Source: Polyodon spathula
Lineage: Eukaryota; Chordata; Actinopteri; Acipenseriformes; Polyodontidae
Assembly: GCF_017654505.1 (NCBI RefSeq)
Contig: NC_054535.1
Coordinates: forward strand, 82,585,603 to 82,649,602
Direction of reading: 5' to 3'
Length of the DNA: 64,000 nt
This document shows, piece after piece, positions 1 to 12,805 of this stretch (positions within the stretch are counted from its first letter, which is position 1; the number at the start of each line of letters is the position of its first letter). A program made the position numbers and the translations under genes. A model generated the notes under the pieces. That model saw only the letters and a program-made list of their open reading frames with translations, did not search any database and was not told the DNA's origin.

Positions 1-1032
1 TGGGCAGGCCACTGCAGTAAGCTGAATTCACTGTCATGTTCGTGGAACCATTTCTGGACAATCCTAGCCTTGTGGCATGGGGCATTATCCTGCTGAAAAA
101 ATCCATTAGCAGATGGATACACTGCTGCCATGAAGGGATGCACCTGATTGGCAATGATGTTCAGATATCCTGTGGCATTCAAACGTTGCTCCACTTTTAT
201 CAATGGGCCCAATGTGTGCCATGAAAACACACCCCACACCATCACACCACCACCACCAGCCTGCAATGTTGACATGCGGCACGATGGATGCATGTACTCA
301 TGAGGTTTTCTCCATACCCTAGTCCTCCCATCAGCGTGAAACAGCAGGAACCGGGATTCATCAGACCAGGCAATGTTTTTCCAATCCTCCAGTGTCCAGT
401 GTTTTCGTTCCTTAGCCCACTGCAACCGCAGTTTCTTGTGTTTTGCTGTAAGAAGTGGAACTCTGTTAGATCGTCAGCTGCCATACTCCATTCGTGTCAA
501 GGTACGACGAGTTGTGCATTCTTTTATGGGTCTTTTGGCACCAATGTTGGACTGGACTGTCAGTTGACTAACTGTAGCCCGTCTGTTGCTCTGCACAATT
601 CGTGTCAGCCTCCTTTGGCCTTTCATCGATGAGGTTTTCGACCACTGGCCTGCCATTGGCTGGCTGTCCTTTGGGTGGTGGACCATTCTTGATACACATG
701 GGAAACTGTTGAGCATGAAAAACCCAGGAGTGTTGCAGTTGTTGACACACTCAAACCGGTGCTCCCAGCACCTACTACCATACCCTGTTCAAAGGCACTT
801 AAATTTTTTGTCTTGCCCATTTATCCTCTGAATGGCACACATGCACAATCCATGTCTCAATTGTGTCAAGGCTTAAAAATCCTTCTTTAACCTGTGCCCT
901 CTTCATCTACACTGATTGAAGTAGATTTAACAGGTTACATCAATAAGGGATCACAGCTTTCACCTGGATTCACCTCGTCAGTCTATTTCATGGAAAGAGC
1001 AGGTGTACCTAATGTTTTGTACACTCGGTGTA
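1..1032 (-). mobile_element. Tc1/mariner-like transposon, partial and decayed
   Basis: Minus-strand Tc1-type transposase remnant. Its 3' end lies beyond the left edge. Reading leftward from 820 there is an N-terminal helix-turn-helix segment (start MGKTKNLSAFEQ). Further on is the first catalytic Asp in SDESRFLLF near 345-365, and the second in QQDNAPCHKA near 75-100. The third acidic residue would lie outside the window. Several frame changes and stops separate these blocks, so the element is inactive. The outer inverted-repeat end is at about 1000-1030 (minus strand: CGAGTGTACAAAACATTAGG) and is flanked by TA, as expected for this superfamily. Confidence 0.85.
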
Positions 1033-2006
1033 TATAATAGGAAAAACTACATAATTTATTAATATACAAATTACAATAGGTGTACCACCAGAAATGTAAA
1101 AAACTCGGCGCATATCATGTCTACTTTTTTTTTTTCAGTGACTTAGATTGGCGGTTGTCAGCCTGCTCAAGTATAAATTTGATAAATTACAAGAATTTTC
1201 AATATTTTATTTATTTGGCTGATAATCACGATTATCGTGATAATTTACAGCTGAAAATGTCATTATCGTCCAATTCTAGCAGCAACACTTCTATAATATG
1301 ACCAAGCTACAGTAGAGCACTATTACTGTAAATACACGACACACGCAGATAAGTGTTTAACATAGAATGAATATGGGCAATGAATGAGAAGCATTACTAA
1401 AAGTGATTGTACAGTAGCTCGCAAAATAATTCACAAATCTTACTTGCTGTGCACTTCCATGCGAGAACACTAGGTCTCAAATGTGCAGTTATTAAAGTCA
1501 CGACAAACATGTATTTTAATTTTAAAATGAGATGTCTGGCACTGAGCTAGGTTAAAGAAAGTTTGCTTGCCTTTCCTTCAGGAAGTTTGCTACCAAGACA
1601 CCTCAGCAGTGTCTTTGAGAAGGGGCTGGTTGACAGGAAAGAACATGCTGAAGTTTCACTGTTGTGCTGTGGAGAGACATGCAGCAAGTTTCAGCTTTGA
1701 AAAATATAATTTCTTTAACCTAATGCAGTACCAGATACTGTATTGCATTTTAAATAGAAAATACATGTTTGATGCTGTATATCATGTGTTTTATTATTAT
1801 TTTTTTCAAAACTGCACATTTGAAGCCTAGAGTAATAACTGAAAGCAATTTATAGAATGTTGACAGCTACTGACTATACTGTACAAGCAATTTGATCCAT
1901 ACTTGCTCAGATTATTTCATTCATTTGTGAGTTCACCAAAATATTTGTTTTTCTTCAGCTAAAATACTAGCAATTGAACTGGACCCTTTGTTTTAAGAGT
2001 CACTTA
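1033..2006. other. AT-rich spacer, no gene seen
   Basis: No exon with splice signals, RNA gene or recognised repeat was found. Short open frames here lack any family signature. Confidence 0.5.
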
Positions 2007-2172
2007 ACCTCCTTGTGCTCCATCCTATGGATGAGATGTTAAATCTATGTCCTATTGTAAGTGACTCTGCATATAATGCACAGTTCACAGCCTACCTCTG
2101 TAAAGTGCTTTATGATGGTGGTCCACTATGAAAGGCGCTATATAAAAATAAAGCCATTATTAATTATTATTA
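2007..2172 (+). repeat. SINE 3' part with CTATATAAA-type tail
   Basis: The block from the 'cctccttgtgctcc' motif to 'ggcgctatataaaaataaag' matches the 3' two-thirds of the fuller SINE at about 38574-38830. Shared pieces are 'taagtgactctgca', 'gtaaagtgctttatgatggt' and the tail. The tRNA-like head is missing, so this is a 5'-truncated copy. It is followed by an ATT-rich tail. Confidence 0.7.
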
Positions 2173-2222
2173 TGCAATACTGTTATCTTAGTAAAATACA
2201 GCATATACACAGCATATACATC

Positions 2223-4295
<2,073 letters not shown>

Positions 4296-4662
4296 AATGA
4301 ATTGTTCTGGTTAAATTGTGTGTCTCTGGCTCAATAAAACATTCCTTAGCATTCTACTTTAGGGAACATCTTCCAAGCAACTACAGGGACAGTGGATCAA
4401 CATGCAACATTTTCTTGCAGTTCAGTAAATTTTTCAAACAGTTGCTGGCTTTTAAAAGCAACATATTGAATAATGGATTAGGTCCACAATCAAACCACAG
4501 CAGTAACTGTAATGAATTGTTCTGGTTAAATTGTGTGTCTCTGGCTCAATAAAACATTCCTTAGCATTCTACTTTAGGGAACATCTTCCAAGCAACTACA
4601 GGGACAAGGATCAACATGCAACATTTTCTTGCAGTTCAGTAAATTACAAACAGTTAGGCTTT
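4296..4662 (+). repeat. Two-copy direct repeat, 215-bp period
   Basis: The stretch starting 'aatgaattgttctggttaaa' at 4296 recurs at 4511 and stays almost identical for about 150 bp, with small deletions in the second copy. Both copies include AATAAA. The near identity suggests a recent local tandem duplication. Confidence 0.9.
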
Positions 4663-4678
4663 TGTCATTGTTAACAAA

Positions 4679-4680
<2 letters not shown>

Positions 4681-4724
<44 letters not shown>
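4681..4724. repeat. (TA)n microsatellite
   Basis: About 44 bp of TA dinucleotides. Confidence 0.95.
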
Positions 4725-4725
<1 letters not shown>

Positions 4726-5232
4726 TATAGAGCGTATGATCAGTGGCATTCCAATATGCTTTAAAATTTCAGCTGAAAATGTAATTTTGCAAGAGAAATA
4801 TTTGAAGTTGTTTCACGTAATAGTTTAGACCCAGTGAAACAAACCATAACATCCACTTAAATGTTTTTAATTAACAGTAGACTGTCAGAGAGTTACTAAC
4901 ACCTTGAACCATATTTATGCATTTTCTTGCATCATTACAAAACCGAAACGTTACAAAACTGAAAAATGAAAAAATTACATGAGCAAAGATTTCACGTGTG
5001 CACAAAAATGACCTTGATACATCTATCCCACTGTGCACTTCGACTTTAAACATATACAAAAATCTGCAAACTTGAAACACATGATACTTTACCAAATGCC
5101 CTCTTGTATCTGTGCCTTCTGTACTGCTCAATATATACACCACCACTGTACAAAAAAAACAGTGAACTGTACTGCATTCCCTTGCATAGTACACATCAGC
5201 TAATGCTGGCTGGAGAGAGAAAATGTACTCTA

Positions 5233-5376
5233 TTTAACACTGGGCTCCTCAGTCTGCTGTGGTGCTGGTGCTGGGGGGGTCCTGAACAAAATGGGTAAGG
5301 CAGGTGCACAGCTCTATTATAGGAAGAGCAGCAGAAAATAGGTTGCTTATCTCTGCATCCAACTGGATCTGGATCT
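5233..5376 (-). other. Possible terminal coding exon, unidentified
   Basis: On the minus strand an AG (end of 'ggcttcagacag') is followed by an open frame of about 48 codons ending in TAG at about 5233. The translation begins IQIQLDAEISNLF and ends PAPAPQQTEEPSVK. Its composition looks protein-like, with an amphipathic start and a Pro/Gln/Glu-rich tail. The following 350 bp toward 4870 is AT-rich with an ATTAAA-like signal, as in a 3' UTR. I do not recognise the protein and found no upstream partner exon. It could be a chance open frame. Confidence 0.25.
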
Positions 5377-7240
5377 GTCTGAAGCCAGCTGGGGACACTC
5401 TGTGTCATTAGAACAGCCTCCTAACTAAATGTATAGTCCCAGCAAGCTAACATAGTTTTTAAAAAGTTCTGGATGTTATACCATTAAAATATATATTTGT
5501 TTAGTTGGGTGGCACCAAAATAAATGATAATCCATTCTTAACTAATGATGGGTCACCCTGAACGCTGGTGGAAGACATTCATGATACTGTATATATACTG
5601 TAAGTGGTGTAAAGTGACAACATGTACTCACTTAACTTTATCAATAGGCATCACTAAATGGAAAGTTATGTTTGTGTTGGTCCCTTCTTTGTGAATTCTG
5701 CAAAACCAATAACTAAATGGTACAGTACAGTTTACTATGTTGAGTATTGTAGAATTACCAATATTACCAAAACACAGGTTTTTTTTAGCATCACATGTAT
5801 TTAAAACTAAGTAGGAGGACTATGGGTGGAATATACTGTGAAATAAATGACTCATTTTAAACCCAAACCTACTGTGAAATAAATGACTCATTCAAGTGGT
5901 TATAAATACCAAGCAGAGGCCAATGAGTAAAGTGAAACCTAAACAGAAGGAAAAAATTACAGCAAAGAAACTGAAAAGGTCAAATGACATGATCACATGC
6001 AGCTCAATTAAACTGATCAGAGTTTACTACTGCATCGCGTTACATACCAGTACACATCTACGTTTTGGTAAGTGTAGTTCAGTCCACTATTGTTAGATAA
6101 ACTGTGCTACAATGTAAAAATCCCAAGGCGAAACTGGAGCTAAATCTAAAACCACGTTAATATTCACCAATGGCAACAAAGCAAAATGCTCTAAGAACAA
6201 ATCAGTAACATAGTACGGATATGCAAAACAAATCTAAAAAGTGATCTTGCATTTATTTGCATGTTAATTAGATTTCTGTGGACAGTGGCACTAATAAAGA
6301 CAAGTCACACTGATTTGAATGTGTGGGAAGTAATCCTGTTATGTTCATGCTTATCTCTGTAAAACAGGGTTGAGAACTGAACAGATCGCTTAGTTTACGA
6401 TTCACATAGCCAATAATATAACACATTTAGTATGCCTGTTTAAAACTGCATTTGCAAAGCGAATTCGGCACATCAACCAAACACTTGGGTAATGCATCAA
6501 CACAATTAAAACTTGATTTTGCGACACAAATCATGCCTTCGACACAATCCTGCTGATTATTCTGTTAAAAGCAAAGCTTTACAACACGCTTTCTATAGTA
6601 TAACTAATTTTCACATTACACTATACATACCTGTACGCAGAATATCGCATACAATGGTCTAGATCAGTGATTGCAATATAGGTTAGAAACGGACAGATAT
6701 GTCTTAAAACAGACAGCGTGTCTTTAATAAAAAGAGAATTGAAAATGTGCCCCTAACCCAAATTAGCAATTATGTTTACTAATATGTTTTAAAAATAATA
6801 ACAATACTAACTCGTGTTTAATATAAGCAAAGGATGTAACAATAATATTTCTTACATGCATCACATTAAATGTCAGATCAAATGTCAATTGTAATTTGTA
6901 TTCTTCCTTGAATCGTGTCTTTCTAGAATTAAGTGCCCATAAATAAGAACGAGGCTAATATAAAACCGACAATGCACAATAATATTTCTATCTGATTAAC
7001 TTGTATTACTTGTACCCTACATGAATAAAACCCAATTGATTCAACAGCAACAATAAGAATAACACTCAATGCCTTACCTATATCCCCTTGCCTTCAGCTT
7101 TCCCAGTGCAATGCTTTTCCCCAATATGCAATGTGACTTAAAAAACATAAAGCGTCTGTGTCATTTGGTGGACGTGCACAGCTTTCCCAATGTAACGTGC
7201 GCGTGTAAGCTGAATACGAGAAGTAAAGGAAGCAAAAAAG
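5377..7240. other. Spacer or possible intron
   Basis: AT-rich. It contains a short direct repeat ('gtgaaataaatgactcatt' near 5838 and 5875). No exon is supported. If the candidate blocks on either side belong to one minus-strand gene, this would be its intron. Confidence 0.35.
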
Positions 7241-7259
7241 TCGATGAAGATGGCGACTC

Positions 7260-7400
7260 ACTCTGCTGCCGAAGAAGACTGAAATGCTGCTGCTGCTGTT
7301 TCTGCCGGGTTTGAATTAGAAAATAATCAGGTTCCGAAAGGAGGGGACTTCTCACACACCGACACTCCTCCAGGAATTAAAATCCAACAGATACATAAAC
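7260..7400 (-). promoter_or_regulatory. Possible non-coding first exon or promoter
   Basis: This stretch is richer in G+C than its surroundings. On the minus strand a CAG-rich segment is followed by a good donor-like sequence (AGA|GTGAGT at about 7255-7262). In vertebrates CDC42SE2 lies beyond LYRM7 in this direction, so an untranslated first exon of that gene is conceivable. No CDC42SE2 coding sequence was found in the window. Confidence 0.25.
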
Positions 7401-7583
7401 AAGGAAAACAGCGCCTCCAGTGGTTTGACTTGTGTACACACAAAACCATAATCATGAGTAGGCGAAGCTTCGTTTGCTAAGCGTTGTATTAAGGGATAGT
7501 CAATTATGCATGTCAATTAGATCAAAATTGCATGTTTATAGTCAAGGTCAACCATTTTTCAAATGGGCACCTACCCCAGACCA

Positions 7584-7626
7584 ACACACACACACACACA
7601 GATAGATAGATAGATAAAGATAGATA
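7584..7626. repeat. (CA)n plus (GATA)n microsatellite
   Basis: A short run of CA followed by GATA tetranucleotides. Confidence 0.9.
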
Positions 7627-7655
7627 CATGCTGTCAAAATGAAAACATTACAAAG

Positions 7656-7895
7656 TTAGCATTGGGTATGACCTCTCTGAGTATTAACACAATCCTGGCA
7701 GCGTTGATGCATAGATCTCTGTCTTCCAGGATGTGGCCTGTCCCTCACAGAACCGATTTCCTGGTTTCTCATTCTCTGGGCAACTTCTCTCACAGACAGG
7801 CCTCCTTCAATCATGCCAATAGCAACCAGGCAGTCTTCATTACTCAAGCGGGGAATGGTTGCATCTTTCGCTGTTCTTGGGTTAATTAAAATCAT
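7656..7895 (-). pseudogene. Tc1-like transposase N-terminal fragment
   Basis: A minus-strand open frame contains RLSNEDCLVAIGMIEGG, LSVREVAQRM and GSVRDRPHPGR. This is the first helix-turn-helix and linker of one fish Tc1-like transposase group. The catalytic domain is absent. A frame change seems to have removed part of the second DNA-binding helix before GSVRDRPHPGR. It belongs to a different subfamily from the elements at 9.2 and 47.2 kb. Confidence 0.75.
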
Positions 7896-8143
7896 ATATT
7901 TTAGAATGGTTATTTTAACTCATTTTGGCAATTTTAACTCAACTCAAATACCTAACACTGAGCACCTGGCATTTTTATGAAATCAAATGACTTGAGCTGA
8001 GTATTCTGTTATCCCAAGGAACATTATTACTCAAACAACCAACAAAATTATTTGCTCACTATTTAAAATGTAATTAACATTATGTATGTGCCCAATGAGC
8101 TATTGATGTAAAACTTCTACTGTTGCATTTTCATTGTGCATCA

Positions 8144-8145
<2 letters not shown>

Positions 8146-8174
<29 letters not shown>
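8146..8174. repeat. (TA)n microsatellite
   Basis: Short TA run. Confidence 0.9.
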
Positions 8175-9241
8175 GGACAAGCTTTGAAGATGTGGATGTG
8201 AGCTCATGAAAGTATACATATTGCACCCCAAGAGCCAAACTTGAGGTTGAGGAAACTGAACTCATTTAGAAAGCTTAGGAAGGCGTGATCAAAGTTTCAG
8301 AAATCTGAAAAGAGAGCAACAAAGCCCTGAGACCAGAGGACTCTTTTGGAAGTTTAGTGGAAGATGGAGTGAGGCACATTTTACAGAGGCATTGGTGGGT
8401 TGTAGAGTGGGTTTTAAATCCATGTTGCTGCTTATTCAGTGGGATCCTTTCATACATTGTATTTTTGGCACTGGGTATATGAGAAATTTGACAGGGGTGG
8501 TTGCCCCCTAAATAGATAATCCGCTCCATCTTGGTACCTCAAAACCGTATTATTCATTTACAACAACAGTAGCAAATTATCAAACAAAAACACACAGAAT
8601 TATTGTGCAGCATGGTCATCAATTTTGAGTCTATTTCTGAATAAAAGGATATAAAAAACAGAAGTAAATAATCACATCTTGAACGTGGGAAAAGGGTACC
8701 AATGCCAATAAGAGGTACAAAAATTAGACTTTAAAAACTTGGTTAGCACTAGAACAGAAACTCTAGTTTATCATATTTCTGTAAACCAGTTTTAACATGT
8801 TATTAGCTCATGTCAGTGTGATCTAATGCTACCAGGTTCAGAAAACAAACACAGATCCATAACATAGCTCTAGGGTAAAAGAAGACTTGTCATTACATAG
8901 ACAGCTGGAAATAACTGACTTAGCAAGCTGTAAAGGAGATTTCCAGAGACACACATCTGTGTAGCACATCAACTGTAGAAATGTAGCAAAACTCAGCAGT
9001 TACTTTAATCAATTTCTAACCCTGGACTACAAATTACATTTTCTGTTTGCACAACCATCCACCTGCTCCTGCTTTATCACAGCACACAGGGGAAGGAATC
9101 TATCAGCTCAGGAAGTGAGACTGTGTATATTGGCAAACAGACTTTATACTCCTTGGAAGATGTCTGAACTGTAGTGTAGTCCATTAAACTTCTACAATCC
9201 ACTAGTCACTGGAAGTAACTTGTTCTAGTAAGTAGTGCATG
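8175..9241. other. AT-rich spacer
   Basis: No gene or known repeat is recognised between the TA run and the Tc1 element. Confidence 0.5.
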
Positions 9242-10840
9242 TACAGTGGCTTGAGAAAGTATTGACCCCCTTTGGCATTTTTCCTATTTCGTTGCCTTAC
9301 AAACCGGAATTAAAATGGGTTTTGATTTGGATTTCATGTAATGAACATACACAAAATAGTCCAAATTGGTGAAGTGAAATGAAAAAAATAACTTGTTTCA
9401 AATAATTCTAAAAAATAAATAACGGAAAAGTGATGCGTGCATATGTATTCACCCCCTTTTCTATTAAGCCTCTAAATAAGATCTGGTGCAACCAATTACC
9501 TTTAGAAGTCACATAATTAGTTAAATAAAGTCCACCTGTGTGCAATCTAAGTGTCACATGATCTGTCACATGATCTCTGTATATATACAGCTGTTCTGAA
9601 AGGCCCCAGAGTCTGCAACACCACTAAGCAAGGGGCACCACCAAGCAAGCAGCACCATGAAGACCAAGGAGCTCTCCAAACAGGTCAGGGACAAAGTTGT
9701 GGAGAAGTACAGATCAGGGTTTGGTTATAAAAAAATATCCGAAACTTTGAACATCCCACGGAGCACCATTAAAGCCATTATTAAAAAATGGAAAGAATAT
9801 GGCACCACAACAAACCTGGCAAGAGAGGGCCGCCCACCAAAACTCACGGACCAGGCAAGGAGGACATTAATCAAAGAGGCAACAAAGAGACCAAAGACAA
9901 CCTTGAAGGAGCTGCAAAGCTCCATAGCAGAGACTGGAGTATCTGTCCATTTTTAGGTCCAGAAAAAAGCCATTGTTTAAAGAAAAAAACAAGCAAACAG
10001 GTTTAACGTTCGCCAAAAGGCATGTCGGAGACTCCCCAAACATATGGAAGAAGGTACTCTGGTCAGATGAGACTAAAATTGAGCTTTTTGGCCATCAAGG
10101 AAAATGCTATGTCTGGCACAAACCCAACACCTCTCATCACCCCAAGAACACCATCCCCACAGTGAAGCATGGTGGTGGCACCATCATGCTGTGGGGATGT
10201 TTTTCATCGGCAGGGACTGGGAAACTTGTTAGAATTGAAGGAATGATGGATGGTGCTAAATACAGGGAAATTCTTGAGGGAAACCTGTTTCAGTCTTCCA
10301 GAGATTTGAGGCTGGGACGGAGGTTCACCTTCCAGCAGGACAATGACCCTAAGCATACTGCTAAAGCAACACTTGAGTGGTTTAAGGGGAAACATTTAAA
10401 TGTCTTGGAATGGCTTAGTCAAAGCCCAGACCTCAATCCAACTGAGAATCTGTGGTATGACTTAAAGATTGCTGTACACCAGCGGAACCCATCCAACTTG
10501 AAGGAGCTGGAGCAGTTTTGCCTTGAAGAATGGGCAAAAATCCCAGTGGTTAGATGTGCCAAGCTTATAGATACATACTCCAAGAGACTTGCAGCTGTAA
10601 TTGCTGCAAAAGGTGGCTCTACAAAGTATTGACTTGAATACTTATGCACACTCAAGTTTTCTGTTTTTTTTGTCTTATTTCTTGTTTGTTTCACAATAAA
10701 AAAATATTTTGCATCTTTAAAGTGGTAGGCATGTTGTGTAAATCAAATGATACAAACCCCCAAAAAATCCATTTTAATTGTAAAGCAACAAAATAGGAAA
10801 AATGCCAAGGGGGGGGTCAATACTTTCGAAAGCCACTGTA
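9242..10840 (+). mobile_element. Tc1-like transposon, full length with both ends, inactive
   Basis: The element is about 1.6 kb, a normal Tc1 length. It is bounded by matching inverted ends. The left end reads 'tacagtggcttgagaaagta'. The right end, reverse-complemented, reads 'tacagtggctttcgaaagta'. Both continue alike through 'ggcatttttcctattt' to at least 60 bp. TA flanks both ends as target duplication. It carries one transposase gene on the plus strand that is broken by a deletion with frame change. Confidence 0.93.
9657..10632 (+). pseudogene. Tc1-like transposase (DD34E), broken
   Basis: The N-terminal part starts at 9657 (MKTKELSKQVRDKVVEKYRS). It holds the paired helix-turn-helix region and the linker REGRPPKLTD, and runs to SVHF, where a stop follows at about 9954. 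The reading then resumes one frame over at RKKPLFKEK (9961). It continues to the stop at about 10630, ending GGSTKY. The catalytic triad is visible: Asp in [11 protein letters not shown], Asp in QQDNDPKH and Glu in NPTENLW. Relatives have about 20 residues between SVH and RKKPL, so roughly 55-60 bp were deleted here. Only this lesion is evident, which suggests fairly recent decay. Confidence 0.9.
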
Positions 10841-12448
10841 AAAGCACAAATTCACTAAAGCCTAACTTTAAGCCATGTCAATAAAAAAAGACCACTTTGC
10901 AAAAAAACCCAAAAAACATTCCCGATTGGCTCCTACTGACAGCAAGGCAAAATTGTGTTATAGATGTTTACCTATTTAGGGTCCATATGAACAGTGAAAT
11001 TGACTACAAACGACTTTTCTGTCTGTCTTTAGCAAGTCTGACTCCACGTTATGCCAATAGAAAAGTGCAATACTGTAACTGACACTAACCTTTCTGTATA
11101 AGGATTTCAAAAAGACCAAACTACCTTTGACAAGCTTTGATGACCAGATGAAGTAAGCTGCACAATATTCTGAATTCTAGAATAAGAAATGAGTGTCACC
11201 GATATTTTTCTGTTTTGACTGACATTATTTTAATAGTCGAGATTTTTTTTTTGCCCAGAACAGCACGTAAAGGGCCTGCTTCAGCTTATCACAGGGCAAA
11301 AGTCATCAAACATAAATTGAGCTTGAACAGTATCAATAAAGAGGTCAATATGAAGTTAATTAACTAGACTCTATGCTTGTTCTAAGGGAGTATCTGAAAG
11401 GATAGCAGCGTCAAAGTGAAATACAAGAAATGAAAGGTCCATCCCAGTTATGCTATGGTACTGTTTGCAGTTTCTAATTTGCCAGCAGAACCAGTTGTGA
11501 GCCTGAGAGACCTAGATATAGGCTTGGAATATTTGTTTATGTGAACAAAAAGGAAAACAGGATATCACAGAAATACTAGTCACATAGAAAATACAAGTAT
11601 AGTGGCATTAAAATCTAGTCATGAAAGATAAATAAAAATGAGTGACCCTAAATTCAAAAACTATATCGGTATACTGTAGCCTGTATACTGAAAGTGAATA
11701 ATTTATTTTCTTTTTCACATTCATGTTTCACTTTTGAAATTTCATACATTTTGAATACAGATGTTTTACACAATAGTTCTTAGCTTAACTGAGTTTTGAG
11801 AAAATCTAGTACACAGATTTCCAGTTCCTTGATAACATTATCAAAGTGAATTGGTGTATTTTGTATTGAAAAGATACAAGGGTGAATATTTCATATATAA
11901 TAATAATGCTGTCATATGTGGCAATTGCTCAGATCAGCATTTCTGGAAGACGACTTGTAATCTATATAGACGGAAACTATATTAAAGGCAATTGAGGAAA
12001 GAGATAATCGGATACTTCAGCAAATTAAATGATGTTGTTCCTAGTTGGTACATATTCCAGAGAACTAAAATATTTATTCTTAATTTATTTTAAACAGCTC
12101 ATAAAACCTACAAACATAATGGCAATAAAACAAATACAAGAACTACCATGGAAGACAAACAAATAAAATATTTACTGCAAACTGTAACTACAAACTGCTT
12201 GTTATTATTATCAGCTGAAAACCAGCAATGCATCAATTTACTGTGTTCATAGGTATGTTTCTTTAAAATGAACATAGCATGTGTTTAACACCTTTTTATG
12301 TATATTTTGTAAAACGTGTTTCTAACAGCTTCTAGCAATCCATGTTTGTCTGTTTTGTTTTTTCTTTGCAAGGTTGTTAATATATAGAAGCAACACTGCC
12401 ATCTAATGTTCAACCATACTGTAACTCTGCTTTATAAAACAAAGATGC
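10841..12448. other. AT-rich spacer 3' of LYRM7
   Basis: No gene or recognised mobile element. Short A and T tracts only. Confidence 0.5.
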
Positions 12449-12468
12449 AACATTGGGGAGGGAATGTC

Positions 12469-12474
12469 TTTATT
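12469..12474 (-). terminator. Probable LYRM7 polyadenylation signal
   Basis: AATAAA on the minus strand, about 260 bp after the LYRM7 stop codon. It is the first such hexamer that fits a short 3' UTR. Confidence 0.45.
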
Positions 12475-12731
12475 CAGAAAACTATATTACAACACATTAA
12501 ATAAATTAATTGTTTAAAATGTGAATACAAAATATGAAGAACCGAAGTCAGTGCACAAAACGCACTTACAGATAAGTGACCGTCACCACTGAAAGCGAGC
12601 TCACCACTGAGCAGTTTCTATGGCAACAGTAAAATAAAATTCAACCTTCAAGTTGCCTGAAGAACAAAAGTAGGCTTTTGCACCTTTGATACTCGGTTTG
12701 GTTTGCAGGATCTTGTTGGGGATCACACAAG

Positions 12732-12805
12732 TCATGCATTCTTCTTGGCAGGATTATCACAATAAGGTACATTTTCCTGAAGATGTTCTTCTCTGTACCG
12801 AAGCT
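12732..12805 (-). CDS. LYRM7: LYRM7 coding exon 5
   Basis: The acceptor follows 'tttttgacag'. The exon completes a split Gln codon, then reads LRYREEHLQENVPYCDNPAK and stops with TGA at 12734-12732. Confidence 0.93.

Noticed and set aside
5233..5376. Assignment of the candidate exon to CDC42SE2
   Set aside because: Position would fit conserved gene order, but the translation lacks the CRIB and Cys-rich features and the known C-terminus of that protein.
7069..7314. Open frame ending in a Cys-rich stretch
   Set aside because: The Cys run is the translation of a CTG/TGC repeat in the possible first exon. No domain and no supporting splice or family evidence.
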